The position numbers were made by a program, and so were the translations under genes. Shown piece by piece: positions 1 to 8,221 of a DNA stretch of 64,000 nt; position 1 is the stretch's first letter, and each line of letters opens with the position of its first letter. The stretch is from JAGNHN01 sp964590645 (GTDB lineage Bacteria > Bacteroidota > Bacteroidia > Bacteroidales > JAGNHN01), in assembly GCA_964590645.1 (NCBI GenBank), contig CAZPYJ010000006.1, positions 1-64,000 of the forward strand. The letters run 5' to 3'. The notes beneath the pieces were generated by a model. The model was given only the letters and a program-made list of their open reading frames with translations. It ran no database searches and was not told the origin of the DNA.

Positions 1-23
1 AAACAAACCACTAGTCGAACTCA

Positions 24-48
24 TCCCGATGAACGAAGTGAATCGGGA
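24..48. repeat. Inverted repeat TCCCGAT / ATCGGGA
   Basis: Seven-base arms at 24-30 and 42-48 are separated by 11 bases. There is no T-run, so it does not look like a terminator. It lies in a repeat-rich non-coding stretch. Confidence 0.5.
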
Positions 49-83
49 GAGCAGTGTTCCTCTGTAAATGCTTGAATAAGGCT

Positions 84-251
84 GACCTTCTGACCTGCTG
101 ATCTTTTGGCCTGCTGATCTGCTGACCTTCTGATCTTCTGATCTTCTGACCTGCTGACCTTCTGATCTTCTGATCTTCTGATCTTCTGACCTTCTGATCT
201 TCTGACCTTCTGACCTTCTGACCTTCTGACCTTCTGACCTTCTGACCTTCT
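84..251. repeat. 8-bp tandem array, unit GAYCTTCT, 21 copies
   Basis: Twenty-one consecutive 8-bp units run from 84 to 251. The consensus is GACCTTCT or GATCTTCT, with variants such as GACCTGCT concentrated at the left end. The last six units are identical, as expected of recent slippage or expansion at one end. The minus-strand reading frame through it (a repetitive Arg/Ser/Glu/Gln/Lys peptide) is a by-product of the array, not a gene. Three degenerate units of the same family recur at 13083-13106. Confidence 0.9.
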
Positions 252-274
252 GATTCAATAATCAATCACGTCGC

Positions 275-287
275 GCTCCGATGGAGC
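275..287. repeat. REP-like palindrome GCTCC-GAT-GGAGC
   Basis: A perfect 5-bp stem with a GAT loop. It has the same design as the larger palindrome at 322-342, which suggests one family of small intergenic palindromes. Confidence 0.5.
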
Positions 288-321
288 ACATTAATGAAAC
301 AAAAATCTATAGCTAATCAGA

Positions 322-342
322 TTTTGCCCCGATGGGGCAAAA
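322..342. repeat. REP-like palindrome, 9-bp arms with GAT loop
   Basis: Perfect arms TTTTGCCCC (322-330) and GGGGCAAAA (334-342) flank a GAT loop. It could act as a bidirectional terminator, but no gene ends next to it, so a REP-type repeat is more likely. Confidence 0.6.
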
Positions 343-370
343 CTAGCGCTTCAGCTTTTACGAATTCGTC

Positions 371-413
371 TGCCTACCGGCAGGTAGGCAATCGCCTGCC
401 TACCGGCAGGTAG
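371..413. repeat. Two copies of the CCTGCCTACCGGCAGGTAGG hairpin repeat
   Basis: Copies lie at about 371-390 and 394-413. Each can fold in two mutually exclusive ways: CCTGCC with GGCAGG, or GCCTACC with GGTAGGC. A further copy lies at 13386-13408, so this is a dispersed intergenic repeat. Confidence 0.75.
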
Positions 414-455
414 GCGTTCGCGCTAAAGAACCGAAGCCGTCGCTGTTCGTTTCCC

Positions 456-479
456 GCTTATCCGCTTGTCCGCTTATCT
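456..479. repeat. Short 8-bp tandem array, unit GCTTRTCY, 3 copies
   Basis: GCTTATCC, GCTTGTCC and GCTTATCT lie in tandem. The same unit forms a ten-copy array at 13643-13722, linking this region to the one 13 kb away. Confidence 0.7.
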
Positions 480-672
480 CGCTTCCCCCGCTAATTTGTT
501 TTACCACAGATAACACGGATTAACACAGATTATAATTATGGGAATCATTTTGACCACAATGAGCGCAATGAATTCGCAAAGGGTTTTCTCCTGCCACTCC
601 ACCTTTTGACTTATTACTTATGCCTTTTGAAATATTACTTCTGACTTAAACAGGCCCGTCCCCTTTGCGGCC

Positions 673-1590
673 TTATAAGTTCTTCCTGATAAAACCGCTG
701 ATCTCCTTCATCGCTGCGGTAGCTTCAGGAAACATCGGCGCCAAAAGCGGGTAACAGTGTACCATCCCTTTCCCGGCCCGGAATGTCACATCCACGCCCT
801 GTTCACGCGCCTTTTCAGCAAAGACGCGACCGTCGTCAAACAACTCATCATCCATTCCCGCAATGATAAACAAGGGAGGCAAATCGCTCAAATCACCGAA
901 GAGCGGAGAAATGAGAGGATTCTTTACATCCTGTCCCCCGGCATAATGCTGCGCAAAGACATTCCAGGAATCCAGCGGTGCCACGGATACCTTGTTTTTG
1001 GTATGGTAAGATTCCCCGGAACAGCTCAGGTCGGTCCAGGGAGAAATAGCCACAGCCGCTGCAGGCATCTCAAGGCCCTTGTCCTTTATTGCCAGCAACA
1101 ATGCAAGCGACAATCCACCTCCTGCCGACTCCCCGGCAATCAAGATATCCCCGGCATTATATCCATTGGCCAGCAGATATTCATATACCGCAAGCGCATC
1201 GTCCAACGCAGCGGGGAAAGGAAACTCAGGCGCAAGGCGGTATTCAAAAAGCAGATGGCGATATCCGTTGGCTGCGGCGAATTTGGCAACCACCCCCCTG
1301 TGATCACTGCAGGAGCCGGACACATAGCCTCCCCCGTGCACATACAACACTACCTTTTCCGCTGGTGCCTCCTGTGGATAAACCCACAAGCTTTTCATCC
1401 CGCATATTTCAGCCTCCCTGCTTTGTATTCCTGCGGGCAGCTTGTTGTAGCGTGCCGCTCCTTTTTCGCACAAAGCGCGGAAATCGTCAATGGAAGTTTC
1501 TGCGGTGAATACTTCTTTGCACCATTTCCCCTGAAACAAATGCCGATTGCGCAGGAGTGTATTGATGATTTTACTTCGTATGCTCGCCAT
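673..1590 (-). CDS. Alpha/beta hydrolase, HSL-type acetyl esterase
   Basis: A 305-residue hydrolase of the hormone-sensitive-lipase (bacterial acetylesterase) family. The oxyanion-hole motif HGGG is at about 85-88. The nucleophile elbow GESAG puts the catalytic Ser at about 155. Asp248 and His278 complete a likely triad. There is no signal peptide, so it is probably cytoplasmic and hydrolyses short acyl esters; the physiological substrate is unknown. The gene starts 20 bases inside the end of the upstream MFS gene, so the two are probably translationally coupled. It is last in a patatin-MFS-esterase operon. The family is secure, the substrate open. Confidence 0.9.
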   Translation of the reverse strand: MASIRSKIINTLLRNRHLFQGKWCKEVFTAETSIDDFRALCEKGAARYNKLPAGIQSREAEICGMKSLWVYPQEAPAEKVVLYVHGGGYVSGSCSDHRGVVAKFAAANGYRHLLFEYRLAPEFPFPAALDDALAVYEYLLANGYNAGDILIAGESAGGGLSLALLLAIKDKGLEMPAAAVAISPWTDLSCSGESYHTKNKVSVAPLDSWNVFAQHYAGGQDVKNPLISPLFGDLSDLPPLFIIAGMDDELFDDGRVFAEKAREQGVDVTFRAGKGMVHCYPLLAPMFPEATAAMKEISGFIRKNL

Positions 1591-2947
1591 ACTTCAGCGT
1601 TATTTTCATTTTCGTGAACCTGTTTCTTAACATCAAAATGGCCGGGATTACGCCAATGGCCAACACCAGCATCCAGGCATAGGCTCCCTGATAGCTTCCG
1701 GCAAGGCGCTCGGAGGCCAGGCTGCCCAAAATGGCAGAGCCACTGAGCTGGCCCAGACTGATAAAAACAGAAAGCAATCCCTGGGCACGGGTTTCGAAGG
1801 CTTTTAATGGAATATGGATCAGCATATAGCGTAAGCTGGGACTCTCCAGCGTGGACAAACCCAATCCAAAAAGGAGGGTGACCAGATAAAACCAGGGAAG
1901 ATGTTGAGTGAACCCCAGTAAGGTAAAAGCCCCACCCAAGAGCAGCCAACCCATTGAAAGCACAGTGAGGGGGCCTGCTTTATCGGTCAGTCGGCCAGCC
2001 AGATAATTACCCAGGGTAAAGAATGCCACCAGGGGCAGGAGGAGAAAGCTGGCATTCGCATCGGAAACACCAAAGGTATCTACCAGATAATGTGGCAGAA
2101 AAATAAAGCAGGCCTGGACGACACCCGCAGTGATACCCAGGATCAGAATGAGCCTGGTTAAGGTGGAACGAATAATCAGGGCGGGAAAAATCCGGTGCTC
2201 GGCCCGGCGCTCCTTTCTGACAAAAAGCCAAAGACTTATCGCAAAGACAAAGCCGGCAAGCAAAGGAATATTCGCCATCAGGCCGCTTGCGCCCAAGCCT
2301 GTTCCAGAAAGAAGCAGAGCGAGGGAAGCGATACTTAAGGTCAGAAATAGCAAGGAACCCATCGGAATCTGAACGCTTCGATCGACTTTCTCTCTGTCGA
2401 GGAAACGCAAAGCCAGGATCAGGGCCAGTAAAGCAAGTACGGCAACACTAATGTATAAGCTTCGCCAGCCGAACCAATCCAGAAAGAATCCGGAGAGCAG
2501 GGGACCCGCAAACAAACTGATGCCAAAAGATGCGCCGATCATCCCAAGCACACTTCCCCGCTTCCCCTCAGGGAAATGCTCTCTTACCAAAGCGGGGGCA
2601 ATGGGAAAAACCCCACTGACCGACATTCCCATCAAAGCCCTGCCTGCCAGAATCTGCGCAAAAGAGGCGGAAAATGCGATCAGCAATGCCGCTGCACCCA
2701 TCATCAGGAGGGAGAAAAGCATAATGCGCTGCTTTCCATAACGATCTGCCAGGCCCGTTACCAAAGGCAAGCTCACCAGATTAAAAAGAGCATATAAAGT
2801 AAAAACCCAACTGACGGAGCGCGGACCCAGGCCGAACTCCCCGACAATGCCGGGAAGAGAAGGCCCCACCACAGCCAGGTCGAAGGAGCCGGCAATGATG
2901 CCAAAGGCAATCACCAGAAAAAAACCACCGATTCCCTTCAAACTCAT
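1571..2947 (-). CDS. MFS family drug/metabolite exporter
   Basis: A 458-residue membrane protein with about 12 to 14 hydrophobic segments. The MFS loop 2-3 motif (GLADRYGKQR, about 65-74) is clear. The overall pattern, including the PSLPGI segment after helix 1, fits proton-driven drug:H+ antiporters. It starts one base after the stop of the patatin gene and overlaps the esterase by 20 bases, so all three are likely co-transcribed. The substrate cannot be read from sequence; the lipid-hydrolase neighbours make an amphipathic compound possible. Confidence 0.88.
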   Translation of the reverse strand: MSLKGIGGFFLVIAFGIIAGSFDLAVVGPSLPGIVGEFGLGPRSVSWVFTLYALFNLVSLPLVTGLADRYGKQRIMLFSLLMMGAAALLIAFSASFAQILAGRALMGMSVSGVFPIAPALVREHFPEGKRGSVLGMIGASFGISLFAGPLLSGFFLDWFGWRSLYISVAVLALLALILALRFLDREKVDRSVQIPMGSLLFLTLSIASLALLLSGTGLGASGLMANIPLLAGFVFAISLWLFVRKERRAEHRIFPALIIRSTLTRLILILGITAGVVQACFIFLPHYLVDTFGVSDANASFLLLPLVAFFTLGNYLAGRLTDKAGPLTVLSMGWLLLGGAFTLLGFTQHLPWFYLVTLLFGLGLSTLESPSLRYMLIHIPLKAFETRAQGLLSVFISLGQLSGSAILGSLASERLAGSYQGAYAWMLVLAIGVIPAILMLRNRFTKMKITLKYGEHTK

Positions 2948-2948
2948 C

Positions 2949-3710
2949 CTAAGCCTTATCTTTCAAAGCTTTCAGCGCAGCCTCATAGCCGGCCTTATAT
3001 ATCTGCCCACTCTTTCCCAGGTCAAACCAGGAAAATTTGTACACATCCGGTTCGATAAAAAGATCCACAGCCCCGATTTTCTCCGGACTTTGTTTGGAGA
3101 AGCTAAGATAAAACACCCTTTCAGCAATACTGATCAGGTTGTTGAATTCTGCTTTCTCTATCCCGGGGTTCGTGTCTATGGCAATGATTTTATCGCATTT
3201 TTTTTTCAAGGCATCCACCGGCAGATTATCCATCACCCCTCCATCCACATAATCAATACCCTCTATGCGTACCGGTTGAAAGATGATGGGAATGGATGCA
3301 GAAGCCATCACCCGGGGGATGACCTCCCCTTCTGTAAAATGGATGGCCTTTCCGTGCTGCAGATCGGTAGCGGTGAAAGAAACCGGGATATAGAAATCCT
3401 CAATCTTTTTTGTACGGATATGTTTCTTCAGCACCTTTTCCATTCCCTGAATAGAGCCCAAACCACGTTTGGGAAGACTCAGGCCGATCACACTGTATAA
3501 TTTCTGATCAATGAAAATCTGCAAAGCTTCCTCCGGATCGTATCCATCGGCAATAAAAGCTGCGGCAATGGCGCCTGCGCTTGTACCTGCCAAAACAGAA
3601 GGAGAGATATCCTTTTCCTTCAATGCCTGGATGGCACCCAGATGTGCAAAGCCCCTGGCCCCGCCCCCACTCAGGGCGAAGCCGTATTTTACATTTTCTT
3701 TCTTGCTCAT
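2949..3710 (-). CDS. Patatin-like phospholipase
   Basis: A 253-residue patatin-family serine hydrolase with a Ser-Asp dyad. The glycine-rich oxyanion motif GGGARG is at 15-20, GTSAG at 42-46 carries the nucleophile Ser44, and DGG at 156-158 carries the catalytic Asp. The length fits the short RssA/YchK-like single-domain bacterial patatins. No signal peptide is visible. It is first in the operon with the MFS exporter (one-base gap). The likely activity is acyl-ester hydrolysis of membrane lipids; the role is unknown. Confidence 0.92.
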   Translation of the reverse strand: MSKKENVKYGFALSGGGARGFAHLGAIQALKEKDISPSVLAGTSAGAIAAAFIADGYDPEEALQIFIDQKLYSVIGLSLPKRGLGSIQGMEKVLKKHIRTKKIEDFYIPVSFTATDLQHGKAIHFTEGEVIPRVMASASIPIIFQPVRIEGIDYVDGGVMDNLPVDALKKKCDKIIAIDTNPGIEKAEFNNLISIAERVFYLSFSKQSPEKIGAVDLFIEPDVYKFSWFDLGKSGQIYKAGYEAALKALKDKA

Positions 3711-3750
3711 TTTGATACTTTGCGGTTGAAACTAAAACAAAGCTTTTATT

Positions 3751-5610
3751 CTATGCCTGGTAGATCGGATTGACCGGCTTAAACTCAGGAATCACTTCCT
3801 GAAGCAGGGAAACCACGGCCTTTGACTCATCTTTTTCCAATAACACCATCATCCTTCCCACCGCCTCGTTGATCATCGCTTCATCCACCTGCCGGGTGCG
3901 GGCTATCATAATCTTCGGATGATAGGTGGGAAGGGTATTCTCTTCATCGTTCAACAATTCCTCATACAACTTCTCCCCGGGACGCAATCCGGTGAACACA
4001 ATTTCAATGTCCTTGCCCAATTGCAGACCGCTCAAGAGTATCATCTTCTTTGCCAGGTCCAGGATCTTCACACTCTTGCCCATATCGAATATGAAGATTT
4101 CGCCACCCTTTCCCATCGCTCCGGCTTCAAGCACCAACTGGCAGGCTTCAGGGATGGTCATAAAGTAGCGGGTAATTTCCGGATGCGTGATGGTGATGGG
4201 GCCTCCTTTTTCAATTTGCCTTTTAAAGAGCGGAATCACGGAACCATTGCTGCCGAGCACATTCCCAAAGCGGGTGGTAATAAAAACGGTATCTCCTCTC
4301 CCATTCTGTGCCTGCACATACATCTCGGCCATTCTTTTGCTTGCACCCATTACCGAGCTGGGATTCACGGCTTTGTCGGTAGAGATCATAATAAACTTCT
4401 GTACCCCGTATGCCTTGCTCAGATCGACCAGATGCTTTGTTCCCAGCACATTGGTGGCAGCGGCTTCCTGGGGATTGGATTCCATCAGCGGTACGTGCTT
4501 GTAGGCTGCGGAATGCAGCACTACCTCCGGTTTGTATTTGCGAAAAACAGATTCCAGGCGAGGGAAATGCGTAATATCAGCCACCACCACCTCGCATTTC
4601 AAATCACGAAATGCTTCCTGGATTTCCAGCTCGAGTTCGAAGAGCGGACTTTCGGCCTGATCGAGCAAGATGAGGGTGCCGGGATTAAAAGCGGCGGCCT
4701 GACGGATCAGTTCGCTTCCGATGGAACCGGAGGCCCCACTGATCAGGATGCATTTGCCGTGCAGGGCATCGCGGATGCGGTCCCGATCCATTTGAATCAC
4801 ATCCCGCTCCAGGAGCTCTTCAATCCGGATTTCCTTGAGCTGACGAAAACTGAGTTCCCCTTTAATCCAGCGCACCACAGGAGGGATGTTCAACACGCGG
4901 ATGCCATAGCGAAGACAAATATCCACCACTTCAGCCCTGCGCGCCGCCGGAATCTTTTGAATGGCCAGGATCAGGGTTTCCGCTTTTCCTTCCTTCAAGA
5001 AATCCTCCAGGCGATTTCCGGGGAGGATATTCACATCCTCCAGTTTATTTCCCACCTTATTCTGATCATCGTCAAAAAAAGCCTGCACCTTCAAACGCGT
5101 CCCGGCATCCCGGTCCAGGGTGCGCTTGGCAATCAGCCCGGCCTCCCCTGCCCCGAAAATGACCACACCGCTGCGCTCCTTCCTTGGATTAATATATTCC
5201 AGATAAGCAATCTTCACCAGCAGGCGGAAAGTGGTCATCCCGAATATAGTAGCAATGAATTCGATGATGATGATGGAAAAGGGAATGAAGAAAAAACGGT
5301 CGATGCCATAGAAAGTGACCAGGTTGGTGATCACCAGCAGGATACTGCCTCCGGTGATAACCAGGGCGATGCGGATGGCATCCTGGGTACTGGTATAGCG
5401 GATAATGCCGGCGTAGGTGCGGGCCGCCAGAAAGCCCATTATGCGGATGCCGAGGATATAGGCAGTGACAGCCGGGAAAGCATCCAGTTCATTCTCCGGA
5501 ATCCGGAAGTTAAAACGCAGCAGATAGGCCAGCCCTGTGGAGGCGACGACAATCAGACAGTCGATCAGAAAGATAAGCCAGCGTGGTGTGCTTCTTCGTC
5601 CGAAAAACAT
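3751..5610 (-). CDS. Membrane-bound nucleotide-sugar 4,6-dehydratase/epimerase (WbpM/CapD/PglF type)
   Basis: A 619-residue polysaccharide biosynthesis protein. Four transmembrane helices occupy roughly residues 10-135. A first Rossmann-like domain (GAGEAG, about 153-158) follows, then the catalytic short-chain dehydrogenase domain with GASGSIG at about 292-298. As in WbpM/PglF, the usual YxxxK Tyr position is replaced (MGASK, Lys about 425), and STDKA sits at about 410. The family makes UDP-4-keto-6-deoxy-HexNAc for surface glycans or protein glycosylation. It stands alone here, without adjacent glycosyltransferases. A -7 element lies just upstream. Confidence 0.93.
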   Translation of the reverse strand: MFFGRRSTPRWLIFLIDCLIVVASTGLAYLLRFNFRIPENELDAFPAVTAYILGIRIMGFLAARTYAGIIRYTSTQDAIRIALVITGGSILLVITNLVTFYGIDRFFFIPFSIIIIEFIATIFGMTTFRLLVKIAYLEYINPRKERSGVVIFGAGEAGLIAKRTLDRDAGTRLKVQAFFDDDQNKVGNKLEDVNILPGNRLEDFLKEGKAETLILAIQKIPAARRAEVVDICLRYGIRVLNIPPVVRWIKGELSFRQLKEIRIEELLERDVIQMDRDRIRDALHGKCILISGASGSIGSELIRQAAAFNPGTLILLDQAESPLFELELEIQEAFRDLKCEVVVADITHFPRLESVFRKYKPEVVLHSAAYKHVPLMESNPQEAAATNVLGTKHLVDLSKAYGVQKFIMISTDKAVNPSSVMGASKRMAEMYVQAQNGRGDTVFITTRFGNVLGSNGSVIPLFKRQIEKGGPITITHPEITRYFMTIPEACQLVLEAGAMGKGGEIFIFDMGKSVKILDLAKKMILLSGLQLGKDIEIVFTGLRPGEKLYEELLNDEENTLPTYHPKIMIARTRQVDEAMINEAVGRMMVLLEKDESKAVVSLLQEVIPEFKPVNPIYQA

Positions 5611-5629
5611 TTGACAGGTTCTGGGATGC

Positions 5630-5637
5630 CAAAAATA
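5630..5637 (-). promoter_or_regulatory. Bacteroidota -7 element (TATTTTTG) for the WbpM-like gene
   Basis: Read on the minus strand, TATTTTTG matches TAnnTTTG and lies about 20 bases before the start codon. No convincing -33 element was found. Confidence 0.5.
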
Positions 5638-5877
5638 CGAAAAGCGGGCTTACAAGAAGCGCTCTTCAAGGCGAGATCCTCCATTATCAGATCCGTGCCC
5701 CGAATGAAAGCATCTCTGTTGGGATAAAAACACTATTTGCAGAACACAGAAATTTCGTCGTATTTTTTTTATTTTTAAGGCAGACAAAAACCTGGGTTTG
5801 ATTTGCCATATCCATTTTCAATTGAAGTACCCGGGGATGATGGAATAAAATTCGTTTTTTCAACAAAACAGCTTGCT

Positions 5878-7941
5878 ATGAAAAGCTCCTTTCATTTTCA
5901 TTTCAAATCATTAGCCAATTTTAGGTTAAGTCCGAAAGGGAAGAACTATCAAGCATACGGATCCTGGCTTGAAAGAATAGTTTTGAAATCTCTGAAAAAT
6001 ATTGCTATTGCTGGAGCGACAGCTTTGTCCGTGGTTGCAGGGCTTCAGGAAGCTAATGGGCAGATGACTGCATTTCCTCTTTACGGAATCCAGAATAAGG
6101 ATCCGAATATACAACATCACAACCTTAATGGGGGAAGAGTTCATTGGAATTATTATGGCTCTGGAGATGCTAACGGGGATGGAACTATTAATAATGCAGA
6201 TTATATTGCAATACAGCAAGGAGCTTCTAACGATAGGACTGATTTGAATGGAGATGGAGTCACTAATTCTGCAGATTTGGGCCTATTGAATAACTTTTTG
6301 AATGGGCAAATTAAATATCTTCCAGCACACTGGGATTTATTACAAACGAGGACTGAAAGAGAATTTTGGAATGCTAAAGCCATTGCTATTGATTCTACTA
6401 ACTTTGTGATTAATTCGGGTTGGGATTGTACTGAAAGAACAAATCAAACAATGATTAATTTTGATGGAGTGGAAAAACTAGATTCTACAGTTTATAATCA
6501 TAATTTACATGATTTTACTAAAAATGCAAGATTTAACATTCCTACTTATTTTGTTCATACCTATACTGCAGGGGGAATATCTCATGCCCTTAATGCAATT
6601 TTTGTGGGAGATTCAACACATAAACTTACTCACTGGCAATTCTTTGAAGGTTCAAATGACCAGATTGTTCTTCCAGGGATATCTCCATGGATGGACGGAA
6701 ATTCTTTTGCGAATATTCAGAAAATGATGTATCAATATCTTCCGAGTATTCAAAACTTTGGGCATGTAAATATGACAATAATTAATTTTGATTTAAGTAA
6801 TGGCAATGGAACTGTTGTTAATTCTGGTACAGCTGTGCCAACAACAAGAACTCTTGTACCTTTGGAGCCTTCAAATGAGGTAATTCCTAACGATACACTT
6901 ATCTCTTTGGGGCAATCGAGTGACACTTCTAATACGGCTTATGTTACAAATATTTCTCCTGGAGCAGATGTTTTTTATAACGATTCAATTGTGGATTTTG
7001 GAAATGGAAATTCAGAAATTCATAGAAAATTTAGTTGGAAGCCTTTCCACCATTACATTGATAGCAATGCTCCAACTACTCTTTTGAAAGAACACCCTTG
7101 GTATTGGTTAAATGTTGATAGCCTTGGAACTCAAATAATTCAGGTTATGGATGACCAAGCTCCAATCGTGAGTGTAACTTCTCCTGTTTATTCGGTTCCT
7201 TTTGGAAGTCAGGTTCCTTCTCCTCAATTTAATATATCGGATAATTCTGGATTAGCGGTGAATGTTAATTATGTTGGAGATTCTACAACTCAACAATCCA
7301 ATGGTTGTGGAAAATTTAATTATGAACAATGGTTAAAATATGAGTTTAGTGACCCTGCAGGAAATGTTATAAATAAAACTTTTAAGAATGCCGAAATTTA
7401 CAAACCAAATGAATCTCTTCAATTTGTTCATATTCCTCAAGACACCATTGCGTGGATGAAATGGGACCAGCCTAATTTGGGGGATTTGGAAAACTCAGTT
7501 AAAGCAGAAGATGTGCTTTATCCAGAAAATAACTTGGTTTATAATTACACAATGGCTCCGCAAAGCTCAAGCGGAAATTTGCAAAAATATGATGTTAGTG
7601 TGGAAGTATCCGGAGAGTGTGGATGTTCGAGAGATACTAGCTTTGTAGCAATACACGACTTAGTAAATTCAACAAACAGCATTGAAGCGATACTCAGTGC
7701 AAATATCTACCCAAATCCCACGAAAGGAGTCCTGCACCTTTTCGGAAATGATGAAGGGTATAAAAGTTTGAATTGGGAAATCTTCAGCATCGAAGGGAAA
7801 TTACTTGGGTATGGAAATGAGCCTCTTTTCGGGAAGCTTGAAATTGAGATTGATCTCTCCTTCCTTCATCCAGGATTTTACACGCTCAGCTTGACCAGCG
7901 ATGGGGGGGCCAGTGCAAGCCACCGCATAATCCTTTATTAA
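5878..7941 (+). CDS. Secreted dockerin-like protein with T9SS sorting domain
   Basis: About 687 residues from the ATG at 5878; an in-frame ATG at 5803 is possible but adds no signal-like sequence. The N-terminus has a long basic region and then a hydrophobic stretch (NIAIAGATALSVVAGL). Next come two calcium-loop repeats of dockerin type, beginning DANGDGTINNAD and DLNGDGVTNSAD. The end is a type A T9SS sorting domain starting NIYPNPTKG. The middle has no domain I recognise; a Cys in GWDCTERT and a His in GISHALNAI, about 70 residues apart, hint at a papain/transglutaminase-like fold, which is inference. The body is strikingly AT-rich (12 G+C of 60 at 6481-6540) and the tail is not (34 of 60 at 7861-7920). 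Confidence 0.8.
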   Translation: MKSSFHFHFKSLANFRLSPKGKNYQAYGSWLERIVLKSLKNIAIAGATALSVVAGLQEANGQMTAFPLYGIQNKDPNIQHHNLNGGRVHWNYYGSGDANGDGTINNADYIAIQQGASNDRTDLNGDGVTNSADLGLLNNFLNGQIKYLPAHWDLLQTRTEREFWNAKAIAIDSTNFVINSGWDCTERTNQTMINFDGVEKLDSTVYNHNLHDFTKNARFNIPTYFVHTYTAGGISHALNAIFVGDSTHKLTHWQFFEGSNDQIVLPGISPWMDGNSFANIQKMMYQYLPSIQNFGHVNMTIINFDLSNGNGTVVNSGTAVPTTRTLVPLEPSNEVIPNDTLISLGQSSDTSNTAYVTNISPGADVFYNDSIVDFGNGNSEIHRKFSWKPFHHYIDSNAPTTLLKEHPWYWLNVDSLGTQIIQVMDDQAPIVSVTSPVYSVPFGSQVPSPQFNISDNSGLAVNVNYVGDSTTQQSNGCGKFNYEQWLKYEFSDPAGNVINKTFKNAEIYKPNESLQFVHIPQDTIAWMKWDQPNLGDLENSVKAEDVLYPENNLVYNYTMAPQSSSGNLQKYDVSVEVSGECGCSRDTSFVAIHDLVNSTNSIEAILSANIYPNPTKGVLHLFGNDEGYKSLNWEIFSIEGKLLGYGNEPLFGKLEIEIDLSFLHPGFYTLSLTSDGGASASHRIILY

Positions 7942-8164
7942 ATTCTTCCTCCTGCTTTTCGGTCCTGACCGGAACAAATAATGACGGACTTTATCATCCA
8001 TCATCCATCAAGCTTTCTTCAATCAGACCATCTTCCAGCTTTCCTCCCTGGAAAAGCCCGGCTCAACGGAGATATCATATTTTGCACATATTCAGCGCAT
8101 TATATACTAAACTTGAAGACAGCAACGAAAACAAGCAATCAGGCATCCATTCGGTCATAATATG

Positions 8165-8172
8165 TACATTTG
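8165..8172 (+). promoter_or_regulatory. Bacteroidota -7 element (TACATTTG) before gcvT
   Basis: TACATTTG matches TAnnTTTG and lies 49 bases before the gcvT start. The -33 region is weak. Confidence 0.5.
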
Positions 8173-8221
8173 CCCCTTGCTGAAACACCATTAACACCAC
8201 ATTATTCACAATTTTCACAGA

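Larger units (their letters stand above)
252..672. other. Non-coding stretch made of small palindromes and dispersed repeat fragments
   Basis: I see no gene here. It holds two palindromes with a GAT loop, two copies of a CCTGCC/GGTAGGC hairpin, three units of the GCTTATCC family at 456-479, and a segment near 501-530 (ACCACAGATAACACGGATTA) of the kind found scattered between genes in many bacteria. The last 70 bases, with GACTTATTACTT and GGCCCG modules, resemble parts of 13325-13535. It ends at the stop codon of the minus-strand esterase gene. Confidence 0.7.

Noticed and set aside
84..251. CRISPR array
   Set aside because: The units are 8 bp, directly adjacent and without spacers; no cas genes are nearby.
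11..265. Minus-strand open frame coding an Arg/Ser/Glu/Gln/Lys repeat peptide
   Set aside because: It is just the translation of the 8-bp array; any frame through the array gives the same kind of peptide, and it has no start context.
757..1617. 286-codon open frame opposite the esterase gene
   Set aside because: It is an antisense shadow of a gene with a complete HGGG/GESAG/Asp/His set.
3919..5727. 602-codon open frame opposite the WbpM-like gene
   Set aside because: It is an antisense shadow: the other strand has clear TM helices, two Rossmann motifs and catalytic residues, while this frame has no recognisable domain.
7957..7971. Terminator after the dockerin gene (CGGTC/GACCG)
   Set aside because: The stem is only five base pairs with a two-base loop and there is no T-tract.
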